Source of the DNA: Adiantum capillus-veneris
Lineage: Eukaryota > Streptophyta > Polypodiopsida > Polypodiales > Pteridaceae
Reading direction: 5' to 3'
Assembly (NCBI GenBank): GCA_014529385.2
Contig: CM043957.1
Span: forward strand, 83,373,381-83,437,380
Length of the DNA: 64,000 nucleotides
Below, in pieces: positions 22,378 through 33,695 of the stretch. Below the pieces are notes generated by a model. That model was not told the origin of the DNA. It made no database searches and was given only the letters and a program-made list of their open reading frames with translations. Made by a program: the position numbers and the translations under genes. Every line of letters starts with the position of its first letter. Position 1 is the stretch's first letter.

Positions 22378-25300
22378 TTACTGAATTGGGTTTTCCGTTC
22401 CACAATTCAATGTTTCTCTTGGTGGTTCTAATAAGGCTTGTGCAGTCTCGATCATTCTCTGGCACATTTCAAGTCTCTGCTTTTCCAATTCCGCGTTTGG
22501 GTATGTCATCCACCTTTGTTCTTGTGTTTGCTTGTTCTTTAACCTAGCTTCGTAAGCTCTCATCAGTGCGTCCAATGGTTCGTGTACTTTGTCGACTAGC
22601 ACTGATCCCCCTGAGCTTAAGCTCGTTGTTTCTTTGATACTCTTTTGTTTCGTTCTTTCCGGGCTCATCTCTCGTTTCCCGTTTTGACTCTCAAGTTTTT
22701 CTAATCTATCTTTAGTTCGCTTTAGTTCCTCAGCTAGAATAGCGTCTTCACGTTCTTTTCTCAACTTCATGCGTGCTTTTCTAGCTTTCCATGTGTTTCT
22801 CTGACTCCGCGGTCCTTGACTAACCACTTCAGTCGCTAACTTTCCATTCTCAGGTTCTCTAGTGGTTTTCTTAGCTTGAGCTCTAGTAACAACTTGCGTT
22901 GGTATCAGAGTTTCATTTTCAGACCCACTGCTGGTAGGAATAGTTTCTAGCATATTCAATGTCGTCTTTTGCACTTTGTTTGGATTCTTTGAACAATCCT
23001 CAATGAAGTGAGTAACCCCACACTCAGTGCAATAAGCGTTAATTCTAATGATTTCCGTATGTGGACAAACATTCATCAGATGGTCACCTCCACACTTGTA
23101 ACAGGGTCCTAGTGCTGGTCTTGGTCCCACTTGATTCGTCTTTGTGGATAGGATGGTCTTTGTCCTGTTAACCCTCCATGAGCTATGAACATCAATGTTC
23201 TTGCGTCCAAATTGTATCTCTCTTCGTCAGAAGCACTTGTAACTGTTGGTGTTCCAACATTCCCAATCATGCCCCATGGTTCTGGTTGCTTGGGTTCTTC
23301 TGGTGGGTAATACACAGTTGGAGACATATGTGCACCAGATTCTTCATAATAGGCTTGAATAGGCACTAAGGCTTGTTCTTCCTGATTCTCCTAAGGTTAG
23401 TGCATATCTAATGCCCACTGGTCTTGCTCCTGGTAAAGGTGGTTGTTGTCCCAATACCGGTTGCGGTCTTTCTATCCCCATAGGTCCTGGTACATTTCCC
23501 GTTGGGTATCGAGGTACTAGATGTCCCTGAGGTGGTGCTAATTGAGCAGAAGGTGCATACTGACGCTCCCCTACATACCCTTTGTTGTAATAGCACTCCT
23601 CTGTTGGATGGTTTGTCCATTTTTGTTCAATAGCACACCATTTCAATGGTTTTGGCAATGGTTTTTGGTATGGTGCCATCCTTTTTAGAGCATCTTCTAT
23701 CATTTTCTCTACATTTGGCATGGTTGTTGTTTGAACATTCTTTTTAGTGGTAGTCTCGCTCGCTACGGAGGAAGAGCTACTAGATGCAAAATCTGTATCC
23801 GCTGACACCTCTCCATAAACCGTACAGTTATCCACTAAGTACAATGCCTCTCTTGTTACTTGCTCGAAACTTGTACAAGCTTTCAAGTGCAAGTTCTTCT
23901 TGAGAGTGTCGTTTCTCAATCCTTCAATAAAGAGAACAGATAGTCTGTCATCTTGTGGTCGTTCACATACTGGACATCTCTCAATGTATTGTTTGAAGCG
24001 AAGTGAAGCTTCCTTCACTTTTTCGTGTTCTCTCTGTTTAAAAGCATATATTTTTGAGACCGTATTGTGCTTAATTCCTCGTTTTGAGAATTCCTCAGCA
24101 AACTCTCTTAGCAAATGGTCAATGTCATGGAATCCCCCTCTGTTCAGTGGTTGAAACCATGTCAATGCCATACCTTCTAGAGTAAGACCAAATCCCTCGT
24201 ATTGTGTATGGAAATCTGTTATCTGCTCAGCTCTTAAGACTTGCTTAAAGAGTGACATATGTGCATACGGATCTCCTGAACCACCATACTTCTTTGGCAT
24301 ACACTTGGCTACTTGAGATGGTCTCATACGTCTATGGTCTGCTACCAATCTCATTGCTCCTGTGTCCCGGCTAAATCTTTCTCTAGCATCATGGACTTCA
24401 TGGGTTACCCTTGTCGGTTCCCCTGCCCTGAGTCTACTACTAGGAGGTAAATGTGATGGTTCCACTTCAAACCTTGGACCTGGAGTGGTATATGTGGGGA
24501 TTGGAACTGCACTACCTCGATTCGTATCCATTGACTCTCTGGAATGTAATGATCCCATTGGTCCGGGCTTCGCGTACTGAGGTTGACTGAAAGAGTCAGC
24601 AGCCTGAATTCTTTGTCCTCCTGTTGTCATTGGGTTTTGCACTCCATTTTTTGGTGCTGGTCTTTGTGAGCTAGAAGTAACATAATACTGATGTAGTGGT
24701 CCCCCAAAGTATGTATATCCTTCTAATTCTTTCTTGCCCATTGTTGAGTATTGCCTCCCATACTTGTCGTAAGCGGCAATTTTCACTTCCGATCCCTCTG
24801 TGTAGGTAAAGACATAAAGTCTTTTTTGGTCTGTCAACTCTCCACTGTAGGGTTCTTCACATCTATAATAGAGATATTGCTCCCCATTATTATATTTGTA
24901 TAGCCCCACATAGATGTTATCAGTGTTGATCCTTGTAGTTTCATTCTCTCTTCTTAACCTTGCATCAGGGAGTTCATTATTGGTGCTTTCTCCTCAAGTT
25001 CTTCATCTACTTTGGCTTTTGTGCCCATCAATCCCCACTTGTCCACAATGTTAGGGTTTAGAACTACCAAATACATGGTACCCTCGTCATCTAGATATCT
25101 ATCTCCGCTATAGCTCATAGGCACTAAGTCCTTGAACTCACTAGGTCTATCTTCTATCTTTACACAATAGCGGTCCATTCCATCTTTGTAGATCTTGGCA
25201 CCTTGCTCATTGTCGTACTGGTATTTTATGAACAATAGCTTCATTGTGGCGAAAGGGTTTGATGGTCCTGCTGTCATATTTTCTCTGTTGTTCAGGTTCA

Positions 25301-25493
25301 AGTGTTCCAAGTGTTCGGTGAAAATCTCATAAGATCTCTCCGAAGAAGTATCAGAAACACTTCCTTCAAAGATTGGCTCTAATGGTTGCACCCAACTTTG
25401 GTTTACACTTCCCTCGATTGATATGACACTTGCTTGTTCCCCTTGTTTTGGTTGGTTATTTTGGAGATTCCTGCCCGATCTCAAATTCATCAA
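22378..25493 (-). pseudogene. gag: Gag polyprotein, frameshifted
   Basis: The start ATG is at 25493 (MMNLRSGRNLQ). The frame ends at 24954 and resumes at about 24945-24909 after a shift; 24909-23344 carries the retrotransposon gag domain (YGGSGDPYAHMSLF, ALTWFQPL, FKQREHEKVKEASLRFKQYI, LSVLFIEGL). Further shifts lead to 23366-23109 and then 23130-22378. The last frame has two zinc knuckles: CYKCGGDHLMNVC and CTECGVTHFIEDC. The latter is one residue shorter than the C-x2-C-x4-H-x4-C standard. A Lys/Glu-rich segment then runs to a stop at 22378, beyond which the same frame stays open to the protease. At least three frameshifts and one stop break it. The N-terminal 250 residues before the gag domain have no match I know. 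Confidence 0.88.
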
Positions 25494-26894
25494 TTCCCCT
25501 AAAGGACTTTAACTTTTCCGTCTCGGCAATTTGTTTTCCCAAGTTTTTGTGGTCAGAATTGATCCAAACTGATTGATACTTGGTCAATTGTTTAATCTTG
25601 TCAGTTGGACAACTTCTGTTTCATCAAGTGAGAATTTTGTTGCAGTTATGCTGAAAAAGACATTATACGCGTATGATGTCTTTTTTCACAGATTTGGACT
25701 ATTTTGGTTATGCTCACTCTCAGTAGCCCCCTTATGCTCTGTCCACTCACAAAATTCAGTTTGAACTCTGTTTGAGCAAGTTATGGCTAATTTAGGCTTT
25801 TCTTGGCAATTTTCCGCTTTTGACTTGTTTTGGGTCAATTGTGATCCAAATGGGATGAAACTTGAAATATAACCTCTAGACAGCTATTACAATGGATCTG
25901 TGTTGGCAAAGTATCAAAATATGTCCAAAATTAGGTCAAAGACATCATACGCGTATGATGTCTTTTTCATCAATTTGGGTCAAGACTTGATATTTTTGCT
26001 TTCTACAGTGTTTGTAACAATCTTGTCAGGTCAGATATAAAAAATAAGCAGTGGATGTGCTAAAAGACATTATACGCGTATGATGTCTTTTGTCCCAGAT
26101 TTTGACTATTCTTGGTTTTAAGCCTTCTCCAATGTTTATAATTGAGTTTCAAGTGTTTTTGTCAGGTTTGAATGTAAAAACAAGATCTGAATCCAAAATT
26201 TCCTATTCTTTGCATTTCTTGGACTCCGACTTGTCTTTTTGGGTTTCTTTGAGTGTTAATGCTCTTGTTTTAAGTTGAAATTAGGGTATAACCCCCCTTT
26301 TGAACACTCTGGTAAAGTCAAAATTTCTGTTTTGGTCTCTGTTTGGTCATTTAGACATCATACGCGTATGATGTCTAAAGTTGCAGATTTCCAGTTTTTT
26401 GGCACAGAATCCTTCCTAAAGCTTTCTCAAGTGCTCAGCAACTCCCAGATACACAGAAAATTTCTCTGACTTTTGTTTATTGCAAGTTTCACTACTAACT
26501 CGACGATTTAGTGATCTAACATGCAATCAACCATATCAAGCAAATACTCGAATGATTACTAGCTCTAGATCAGGATCAAATGAAGTCCTACCTAAGCTAT
26601 TCCTAATCATAAAATGGGTTTGGTAATTGTGATTTTAAAGAGATCCACTGCCACTCACGGACTAGCAAATTCTTCTTCTATCAACAACTACTCAACACCA
26701 ACAAAACAACAAACAAATCTAAGCTAAACTAAAAATACTGTCAACACGGAAGACCTAGGAATACCCCACTTCCTAGTATCTCTCGAGATCTTCAGAGTCC
26801 ACCACTCCTAGATCTTTTCTAACTAAAGTATACAAAGTAGTTTATACGACTCACCTCGTAGGATTAGTCTAAGGTCACCTACTTAGGGCTCTCA
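25494..26894 (-). promoter_or_regulatory. 5' leader with four copies of the 24-bp palindrome
   Basis: A 1.4 kb untranslated leader between the primer binding site and gag. Palindromes lie at 25658-25681 and 26065-26088 (each with CATTATACG in the left arm, one mismatch), 25940-25963 and 26353-26376 (both perfect). The nearest is 164 nt upstream of the gag ATG. Spacing of starts is 282, 125 and 288 bp, very close to the first four copies in the internal spacer (282, 134, 285). The stretch 26480-26890 has no repeats or genes. Confidence 0.85.
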
Positions 26895-26912
26895 TCCCCG
26901 GCAACGGCGCCA
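26895..26912 (-). promoter_or_regulatory. Primer binding site, tRNA-Asp type
   Basis: On the minus strand TGGCGCCGTTGCCGGGGA begins two bases after the 5' LTR. The plus strand (TCCCCGGCAACGGCGCCA) equals the 3' end of a plant tRNA-Asp including CCA. This site is typical of Athila- and Tat-lineage plant Ty3/gypsy elements. Confidence 0.92.
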
Positions 26913-26914
26913 AA

Positions 26915-27848
26915 TGTGAAGGCGGTTACGCCGCTAGCGGAAGCTAAATAGCGAGAACTCAACCAACAACAGAATTTGTCAGACGAGGACGGAGCTTGAC
27001 CCGCAGGCGCATGGAAACAACTAGGTGGGTGTCAAATCACCTACTCGACCTTCTAATGACAATCACTACTAAGGAAATCAAATCTAAGTTCTAAAATACG
27101 CAAGTGACTGAAATCCGTACTACGAACGAATGCTATACGAAACAGGATCTAGAATCATTGAATCGAGCTCAAACTCAAGGGGAAGTCTATACACTAGGTA
27201 AGAACAACACCCTAAAGACTTGAACTGCAAACTCAACCTATAACCACTCCGTGCGGTAAATGCGTATGAAGACAGGCCAAAATATACAGGTGACCGAAAC
27301 TTGACCCCGATGGTACTAGTGCGTAGCTCTACTCGTTGTGGTTCTATAGATATGCTGCATGCTCAATTCCGACACACGAGTTGGAAGAAAACTCACACCG
27401 AAGCTCGTAGGAACTTACCACACATAGAAGCCAATAGCGCGCACTCTTGGTATCTGTGCGTAGCTCTCGCCGTTGCTAACACAATGGCGGTGTCGCTTCT
27501 CCAATGGCGGCTCCATAGCTCGCGTAGCAAGTAGATAAGACTCTCTCTCTCTCTCTCTCTCTGACACAGTCACGGCGCTCAAAAACTCACTTTGATTAAT
27601 AATCTGCCTCCTTAGGTTACAAAAACTTTGGCTTATATACCTCAGCCTTGGAGGTGAGAACATCTCTAACTAATTACATCAGCAAGTGAAATTACTTCGG
27701 GATTACAAGCTGGAAACTCAATTGAGTCCCGTTACTTAATGAATGACTCAAATCAAAATTAATGTCGGAAAGACATTTATTACAATCAATGGTTACAAAA
27801 TGATGAGTGTGAGCAAAAATGTGGGTGTGATCCTCTGGTGGCTCAACA
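26915..27848 (-). repeat. 5' LTR of the Athila-like element
   Basis: 934 bp, starting TGTGAAGGCGG and ending GGCTCAACA on the plus strand. It aligns with 8851-9808 nearly base for base except for a divergent block around 27290-27370 and a shorter (CT)n tract (27541-27562). The target duplication GACGG follows at 27849-27853. Confidence 0.93.
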
Positions 27849-28491
27849 GACGGACACGTTTCTTTTGAGCTCCACCACTTGAGGATAGCAAGGACATTTA
27901 TTGTCTCTTGCGCTTACGAATGTGGTAGCCAAGGGGAATGTGTGTGAGATGATTGATTCGCTGATGCATATTGCGTGAAGTGTGTTGTGGTTGAATATAA
28001 TTGTCTAGTCGACGCTCCTGCTCTTTTTTTTGTTGCTGTACTTTTTCATTGAGATTCGCCATCTCATCATTCAGTTGCTTCATCTTCTTGTTGGCTTCCT
28101 CTCTAAATTGTTGTAGATCTTTCGCAGACTTCTCTTGTAGTGACGAATAGGCAGCCAAGATATGTTTACTTGCTTCCCTTTCATTGAAAAAAGCTAAATA
28201 CAATCTCCAGCAGTAATCAAACAGTTCGCCTCTTCCATCTTTAATAAAACGCAGAATCTCAGTGACATTACGAAAGGGTAGTGGTGCATTAGTCGTTGAA
28301 TCACCTGGGTAAATGTGGCCATCAACCCATAAGTTGATTGCCTTGCATCCAATGCTTTGTAGCTGATCTGCAGCATTGGGATTCGATGTGCCAAGTTGCA
28401 CAGCAGCATACTCTTGCTCCAAATTAGCATTTAATTGATATCGTTTTGGTATGTTAGTAATGTCTTGTAGTGAAGGAAGATTGAATGACAT
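27849..28491 (-). pseudogene. Upstream part of the interrupted transposase-like gene (probable)
   Basis: A 197-residue frame from the ATG at 28491 to 27898. It begins MSFNLPSLQDITNIPKRYQL. A globular part contains AINLWVDGHIYPGD and NVTEILRFIKDGRGELFDYCWRLY, followed by a Gln/Lys/Glu coiled coil (about residues 115-165) and a basic tail RKRKRQ. I do not recognise the family. It lies on the same strand as, and directly across the retrotransposon from, the transposase-like gene at 6783-8571. Removing the insertion with one target duplication would put its end about 570 bp upstream of that gene's large frame, so it is probably an upstream exon or a companion gene of the same element. No splice sites were identified with confidence. 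Confidence 0.45.
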
Positions 28492-28772
28492 GTTTGCTAG
28501 CTAATCCAGAAAAATAGTGGGAGAATGTGTAATGGTGACCTGCTACAAGCAAGAAAATCTGGCTATGGAGGAAAAAAGTGGAAGGTACTCAGAGATATTA
28601 GAGAAGGATTATGTTGTGGAGGGAAGGAAGAGATGGAGTGTAGCTCAATCTCTTTTGAGTTCAAAATATTGATCATGAGGGATTTAGAGAGAGAAATGCA
28701 GCTGCACATAGAGGTAATGGAGTTCTCCATTGCTCTCACCTGAAGCTGGAATGGGAGGAGAGAGAGCCTGAG

Positions 28773-28775
<3 letters not shown>

Positions 28776-28849
<74 letters not shown>

Positions 28850-28860
28850 GAGAGAGAGAC
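28776..28860. repeat. (GA)n microsatellite
   Basis: An almost pure AG repeat of about 85 bp with purine-rich flanks. A second one lies at about 29370-29425. Between 28500 and 29430 no gene is visible on either strand; the frames there are poly-Ser/Leu readings of these repeats. Confidence 0.95.
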
Positions 28861-29367
28861 ATAAAGGAAGAGAGTGAGAGAGATCTCGTAGATCTGCAGC
28901 CTTGGAGAATCTGCACTTTCTGTTAGATGTAGGCAGCATAGAATATCCTCTTGATGATTGGGAGGTGGAAGTGACAAGAGAGAAAAGGGGCGGAAAGAGA
29001 AAGAGTTGGCTCATGTTTTAGAGAGAGAATATGCAAAATCTGCTTTTTTGGTAGGGGGTTGAAAAGTGCTTCTTTTAATGAGAACTAAGTGAGAGAGATT
29101 GTTTTATATGTTAGAGAGAGAGGAGAGAGATGGGGAAAGACATTTTAAAATTCAGTTACCCAGCTCTCTTTTGTGTTAAAGTAGCCTATTTTCAAAATAC
29201 AAAATATACAAATGGTAGTTTTTCAAATCTCAGCATAGGCCTTTTTGCCCTCTCTTTTAGGCTTGGTCAAACTTGACTTAAGCTTTAAGCATTTCCTTAA
29301 ATTGCCAAATAAAGAGACCCTCCTATACCCCATTCCCTTCCTAATGTGAAGTAGTTTACAGTGTGAA

Positions 29368-29428
<61 letters not shown>

Positions 29429-29668
29429 AAGACGTTGGATTCCGATAGAAGATTAAATTTATGTCCAAGTTATAAGGTTTTTACCTTCATTATGAGTAGT
29501 GACAAGGATGTGGGGCCGTCCAACCGAAACACCTATCTCTCAACAAGGATCTTATGTCCTTGTAATCAATGCAAGCATGCTGTGCGATGGACAAGACATG
29601 TTTCTTTGCAGCACGTTCGCAAATTGGGTGAGTTCAATCCATCTATTATAGATTAATTTGTTGCCAAT

Positions 29669-29832
29669 TATAACTTGTCGGACTCTGACGCTGGCCAACA
29701 TGCAGCAATCTTGCAACCCAATAGACGTGTTCACAGGCGCTTTAGTCAAGTATAACTTGTCGGACTCTGACGCTGGCCAACATGCAGCAATCTTGCAACC
29801 CAATAGACGTGTTCACAGGCGCTTTAGTCAAG
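29669..29832. repeat. Exact 82-bp tandem duplication in TNP2
   Basis: Positions 29669-29750 and 29751-29832 are identical by eye. 82 is not a multiple of three, so the duplication shifts the transposase frame. Identity suggests it arose recently. Confidence 0.95.
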
Positions 29833-31271
29833 TAGCATACGTGAGGCCACAAGATGTAGCCTCTGACAGCTCGGAGGATGATCATGCAGATCACATTCCC
29901 AACGAGGCAATGTTTGAGCCCGAGATCGATGAAATGATCGAGACGATCATGGATTCAGAAAGGCTTATCTATGATGATGAGAAGTGAAGCCGATACGCCA
30001 TTGTATGATGGAGCACGTGTGTCTAGATTGAAGGCACTCTTGGTTCTTCTCAACATGCATGCAAAGTTTGGATGGAGTGACACTAGCGTCACAACACTCT
30101 TCAGGTGATCTATTACAATGTGTTTACTTTAATAAAAAAAATCTAGATGTATAATGATCTGATAGATTACTTAGACAAGTGTACCACATTTTTTTCGCTG
30201 TGTGGATTGCTCAAAGAACACATACTGCTAGCTGATAATGTGATGCCAGAATCCAGAGAGGAAGCAAGAAAGATCTTGCAAAACTTGGGTATGGATTACA
30301 ATTTGTTTCACGCTTGTCCTAATGACTGCATTCTTTTCAGAGGGGAATACATAGACATGGAGAAGTGTTTGAAATGTGATTCCGAGAGATATCGAGTAGA
30401 TCTCCATAGAACAAAAATTCCACAAAAGGTTTTGTGAAATTTTTCTCTACTTCCTCGCATCAAGCATTTCTTTGAGTGTAAGTCCATGGCCGCCCTAGCA
30501 TCATGGCATGAGGAGAATAAATCTTCGGATGGTGTGCTACAGATTCCTACAGATTGCATAGCCCGAAAACATATAGACGAAAGATGGCCGGATTTTGCCA
30601 GGGAAGCTCAAAATTTGCACCTAGGCTTGGCTATGGATGGCATAAATCCATTTGGTCAAAGATCAACATCTTACAGTGTATGGCCCGTTGTCATCGTCAA
30701 CTACAACATTCCCCCGTGGTTGGCTACCAAGAAGGGACACCTATTTCTAAGCTTGTTTGTGTCGGGGTGGTATAAAGTGAAGAATATGGATGTGTATCTT
30801 TGTCCACTATTGGAAGAGCTACAACAATTGTGGATTGGCATAGAAGTGGTGGATATGAGCTGACACATAGGTCGACGGAATGCTTTGATCAAGGGCATTC
30901 TAATGTGGACCATGCATGACTATCCCGGACTAACAGAATGCTCAGGTGATTTACACTCAAACTCAGACACTGTAAATCTTGGTTTTTCTCAAGCTTATCT
31001 ATTTTCATGTGTATACATGTAGGGCTTCAAACAAGCGGATACAGAGCATGTGTCACACGTGGACCTAGACTGAATGCACGTCGGGCGCCCTCATTGAAGA
31101 AGCAAATATACAAAAGTCATCAAGCGTATCTTCCAGAGAATCATGTGTTACTTGATGGCTTTTCGGGAAGAGAGCTACCAAGGATGTCTGCACAAGCATA
31201 GTTAGAGCAGAAGGAGATGTGTGATGACAATTTGCCCCCAGGGATGAAGAGACTCTCTCTGTGGTACGGGT

Positions 31272-31934
31272 TGTTAAGTATGGAGCCTGATTTACCCTTG
31301 TAATTTTCTGTGGTAAAAGCGCACATTTGTAAGGCCCCCATTATGAGGAGAAGCCATCGTGCGTGAAGAAAAATCACTCGCCGGAAACCAAAATTTTCAC
31401 GGCCAAAAATCAGGGGCAAAAAATTTTCACGGCCGGAATATTCCTTTTCACCGGAATATTATGGTTGGACAGCGGCCGGCGGAAAGTGGTCGGAAAACAA
31501 CCGTCGGTTGGCCCGTGGCCGGTAGTCAATGGCCGATGGCCGGTGCTCGGAAGTCAATGGCCCGTGGCCGGTGGCCGAATTCAATGGCCGGTGGCCGAAT
31601 TCAAAAGCGGACTTGTCTTCTCAAGGGCGGCCACACATGGGCGGATTGGAGGGTCCGATTTGGACTTATCTACACAAGGGTGGTTACACATGGCTGCCTC
31701 TCATGAGAGAGGGTAGACCTTTTGGCCTATAAAAGGAGGCCATTTCTACACACATTTCATAGTGTGAAGTTGATGCAACAAGGTGAGTGTGAGGTGGTGA
31801 GAGTGAAGCAAGGCGAGAGCTCCATTAAGGGTATAATCCCTTTGTAAACTACTTCTTGTTTTGAAGTACTAAAGCCATTGAGTGGCTGCTTTCCCGTGGA
31901 CGTAGCCCACATTGGGTGAACCACGTATACCGTG

Positions 31935-31987
<53 letters not shown>

Positions 31988-32071
31988 CTATAATCTCGTG
32001 TATGTAAATCTGTCTCTCTCCATTAAGTAATCTACTCAATTATCTATTTAGCTATGTCTTATTTCCTAACA
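31272..32071 (+). mobile_element. Solo LTR (800 bp) inserted in TNP2
   Basis: It starts TGTTAAG and ends CCTAACA. CGGGT flanks it on both sides (31267-31271 and 32072-32076), a 5-bp target duplication. Removing it with one CGGGT makes the TNP2 frame read straight through the conserved WYGLPYW...MHIFKN stretch, which confirms both ends. It has a TATA-like CTATAAAAGG (31727-31736), a CCGG/GGCC-rich upstream half and a (CT)n tract (about 31940-31984). No internal region is left, as expected after LTR-LTR recombination. The superfamily cannot be told from the LTR alone. Confidence 0.9.
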
Positions 32072-33134
32072 CGGGTTACCATATTGGCCCCGACTCATAA
32101 TCAATCACTCACTCAATCCAATGCACATATTCAAGAATGTGGGTAATTTGCTATGGGACCATCCCACTGGTAAAAAAGATACTTTGGGAGCCAGGGTTGA
32201 CCTTAGAAATGTGGATCGTATGGAGCAATATTGGCCACAGATAGCATCCGATGGATAGATAAAAATCCCTAAAGTGCCATGGATTTTCACAAGAGCCCAA
32301 GAACGCAAAGTAAAAGAGACCATTCAATCTGTGCGGACCCCCACTGGCGTAATGCACTCGCTCCGAACATGTTTCACTTATGAAGGAAAGCTTACCGATT
32401 TGAAGTCACACGACTGGCATAAAATGTGTCACGTATGTTTGAAGGGGAATATATCATAGTGGGAATTGTCTAATAAATTCATGTGTGGACTTTAATAGCA
32501 TTGCTACATGTGTTTTGTAGTTTAGTTTACCGGTGGCCATTGAGGGATGTTTGTCTCCTGACGTCCGTAACACAACCTACTAACTTGTGAAGTTGGTGCA
32601 ATGGATCTCACAAAAGGAGATCAATGTACACTTCATACCATTCGCCAAACTAAATGCTGTGGAGGTTGTGTGCATGTTTGAGAAACACTTTCCTACTACC
32701 ATGCTAACCATTCAGGTGCATCTTCTTGTTCACATAGTTGATGAGGTGGAAATAGCTGGCACAATACATTCCAAATGGATGTTCTTTTTAGAACGTTTCA
32801 TGAAAACACTTAAGTGATATGTGTGTTAGAAGGCATGTCCAGAGGGTAGCATGGCAGAAGGTTGGCTGGTATCAGAGTCCCTAGTTTACATTGGAGAGTG
32901 GCTAGACGGATTTGATAAAGCCCGGGACACGCTATGGAGAACCATAGATGATGAGAGTATTTCTGGGATTGTCATGTGCAATCTCAGTGTTGAGAAGAAG
33001 ATGACGGAAGATCTAGAGGCTAAAATCAATCAATTTTGCATGCTTCACAATCCAGTGATGCAAAAGTGGATTTTACAATACGAGGATGCAAAGCAAGAGC
33101 GAAAAAGGGCACGGATCGAGTGGAGATGGGGAAG

Positions 33135-33695
33135 ATAACCACCGATTTGCCCAAGTACGGCTTCAAGACACTATCCATAAGTGTCATGAATGTTGCGGGC
33201 GCATTGGTTAACCCAAAAAGCATAAGCAAACACTCGCAGTGTCTAAACCTTGTTTGGAATGCAGTTTTGGATATATCAGCAAGTCGAATACGTACTTGGT
33301 GATAACCCGACCGCAAGTCTATTTTCGTAAAAATACGAGCATGAGTGAGCTTGTTGAAAAACTCATCCACACATTCCAATGGGTACTTGTTCTTAACAGT
33401 AACCGCATTAAAGTCACGGTAGCCTACGCACATGCGCATACTGTCGTCTTTTTTCTTCACTAATAGGTTAGGAGAAGCCCATGGTGAAGAAGTAGGTTGG
33501 ATAAACCCTCTGCTAAGGTAGTCAGCAAGCTGACATTCCAGCTCAGCAGCTTTAGAGTGAGTCATACGGTAGGGTGGTTTACTGATTGGTTTACTGCCTG
33601 CAACCACATCGATGCTATGTTGCACCGATCGTGTTGGCGGTAATTTTGATGGAAAATCATTAGGAAAAACATCGTGAAATTTACCTACCAACATT
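33135..33695 (-). pseudogene. pol: Ty3/gypsy reverse transcriptase fragment inside TNP2
   Basis: About 185 uninterrupted codons encode the N-terminal half of a gypsy RT: KFHDVFPNDFPSKLPP, KKKDDSMRMCVGYRDFNAVT, FTKIDLRSGYHQVRI, LFGLTNAPATFMTLMD. It stops at KSVVIF, immediately before the catalytic Y/F-x-D-D box, where antisense TNP2 sequence begins. There is no LTR, primer site or clear target duplication. It lies opposite to TNP2 and is less decayed than its host. It differs from both large gypsy elements here and reads like the chromovirus or Tf-type branch, though that placement is tentative. Confidence 0.88.

Larger units (their letters stand above)
8577..27848 (-). mobile_element. Giant Athila-like Ty3/gypsy LTR retrotransposon (19.3 kb)
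   Basis: The element has LTRs at both ends (8577-9808 and 26915-27848), each starting TG and ending CA on the plus strand. It is flanked by a perfect 5-bp target duplication, GACGG at 8572-8576 and 27849-27853. On the minus strand the order is 5' LTR, Asp-tRNA primer site, leader, gag, protease, RT, RNase H, integrase, a second protease-like ORF, a spacer, an env-position ORF with coiled coils, a polypurine tract and the 3' LTR. RNase H is followed directly by the integrase linker, with no second RNase H. With the Asp-tRNA site and the ORF after pol, this fits the Athila lineage better than Tat. At 19.3 kb it is unusually long. Frameshifts in gag, pol and the 3' ORFs make this copy defective. 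Confidence 0.92.

Noticed and set aside
28464-28472. CTTGTAGTG, a possible right CACTA terminus (also at 28134-28142 and 34368-34376)
   Set aside because: All three lie inside coding frames, and none has the TAGCGACG-type subterminal repeats seen near 398; most likely chance 9-mers.
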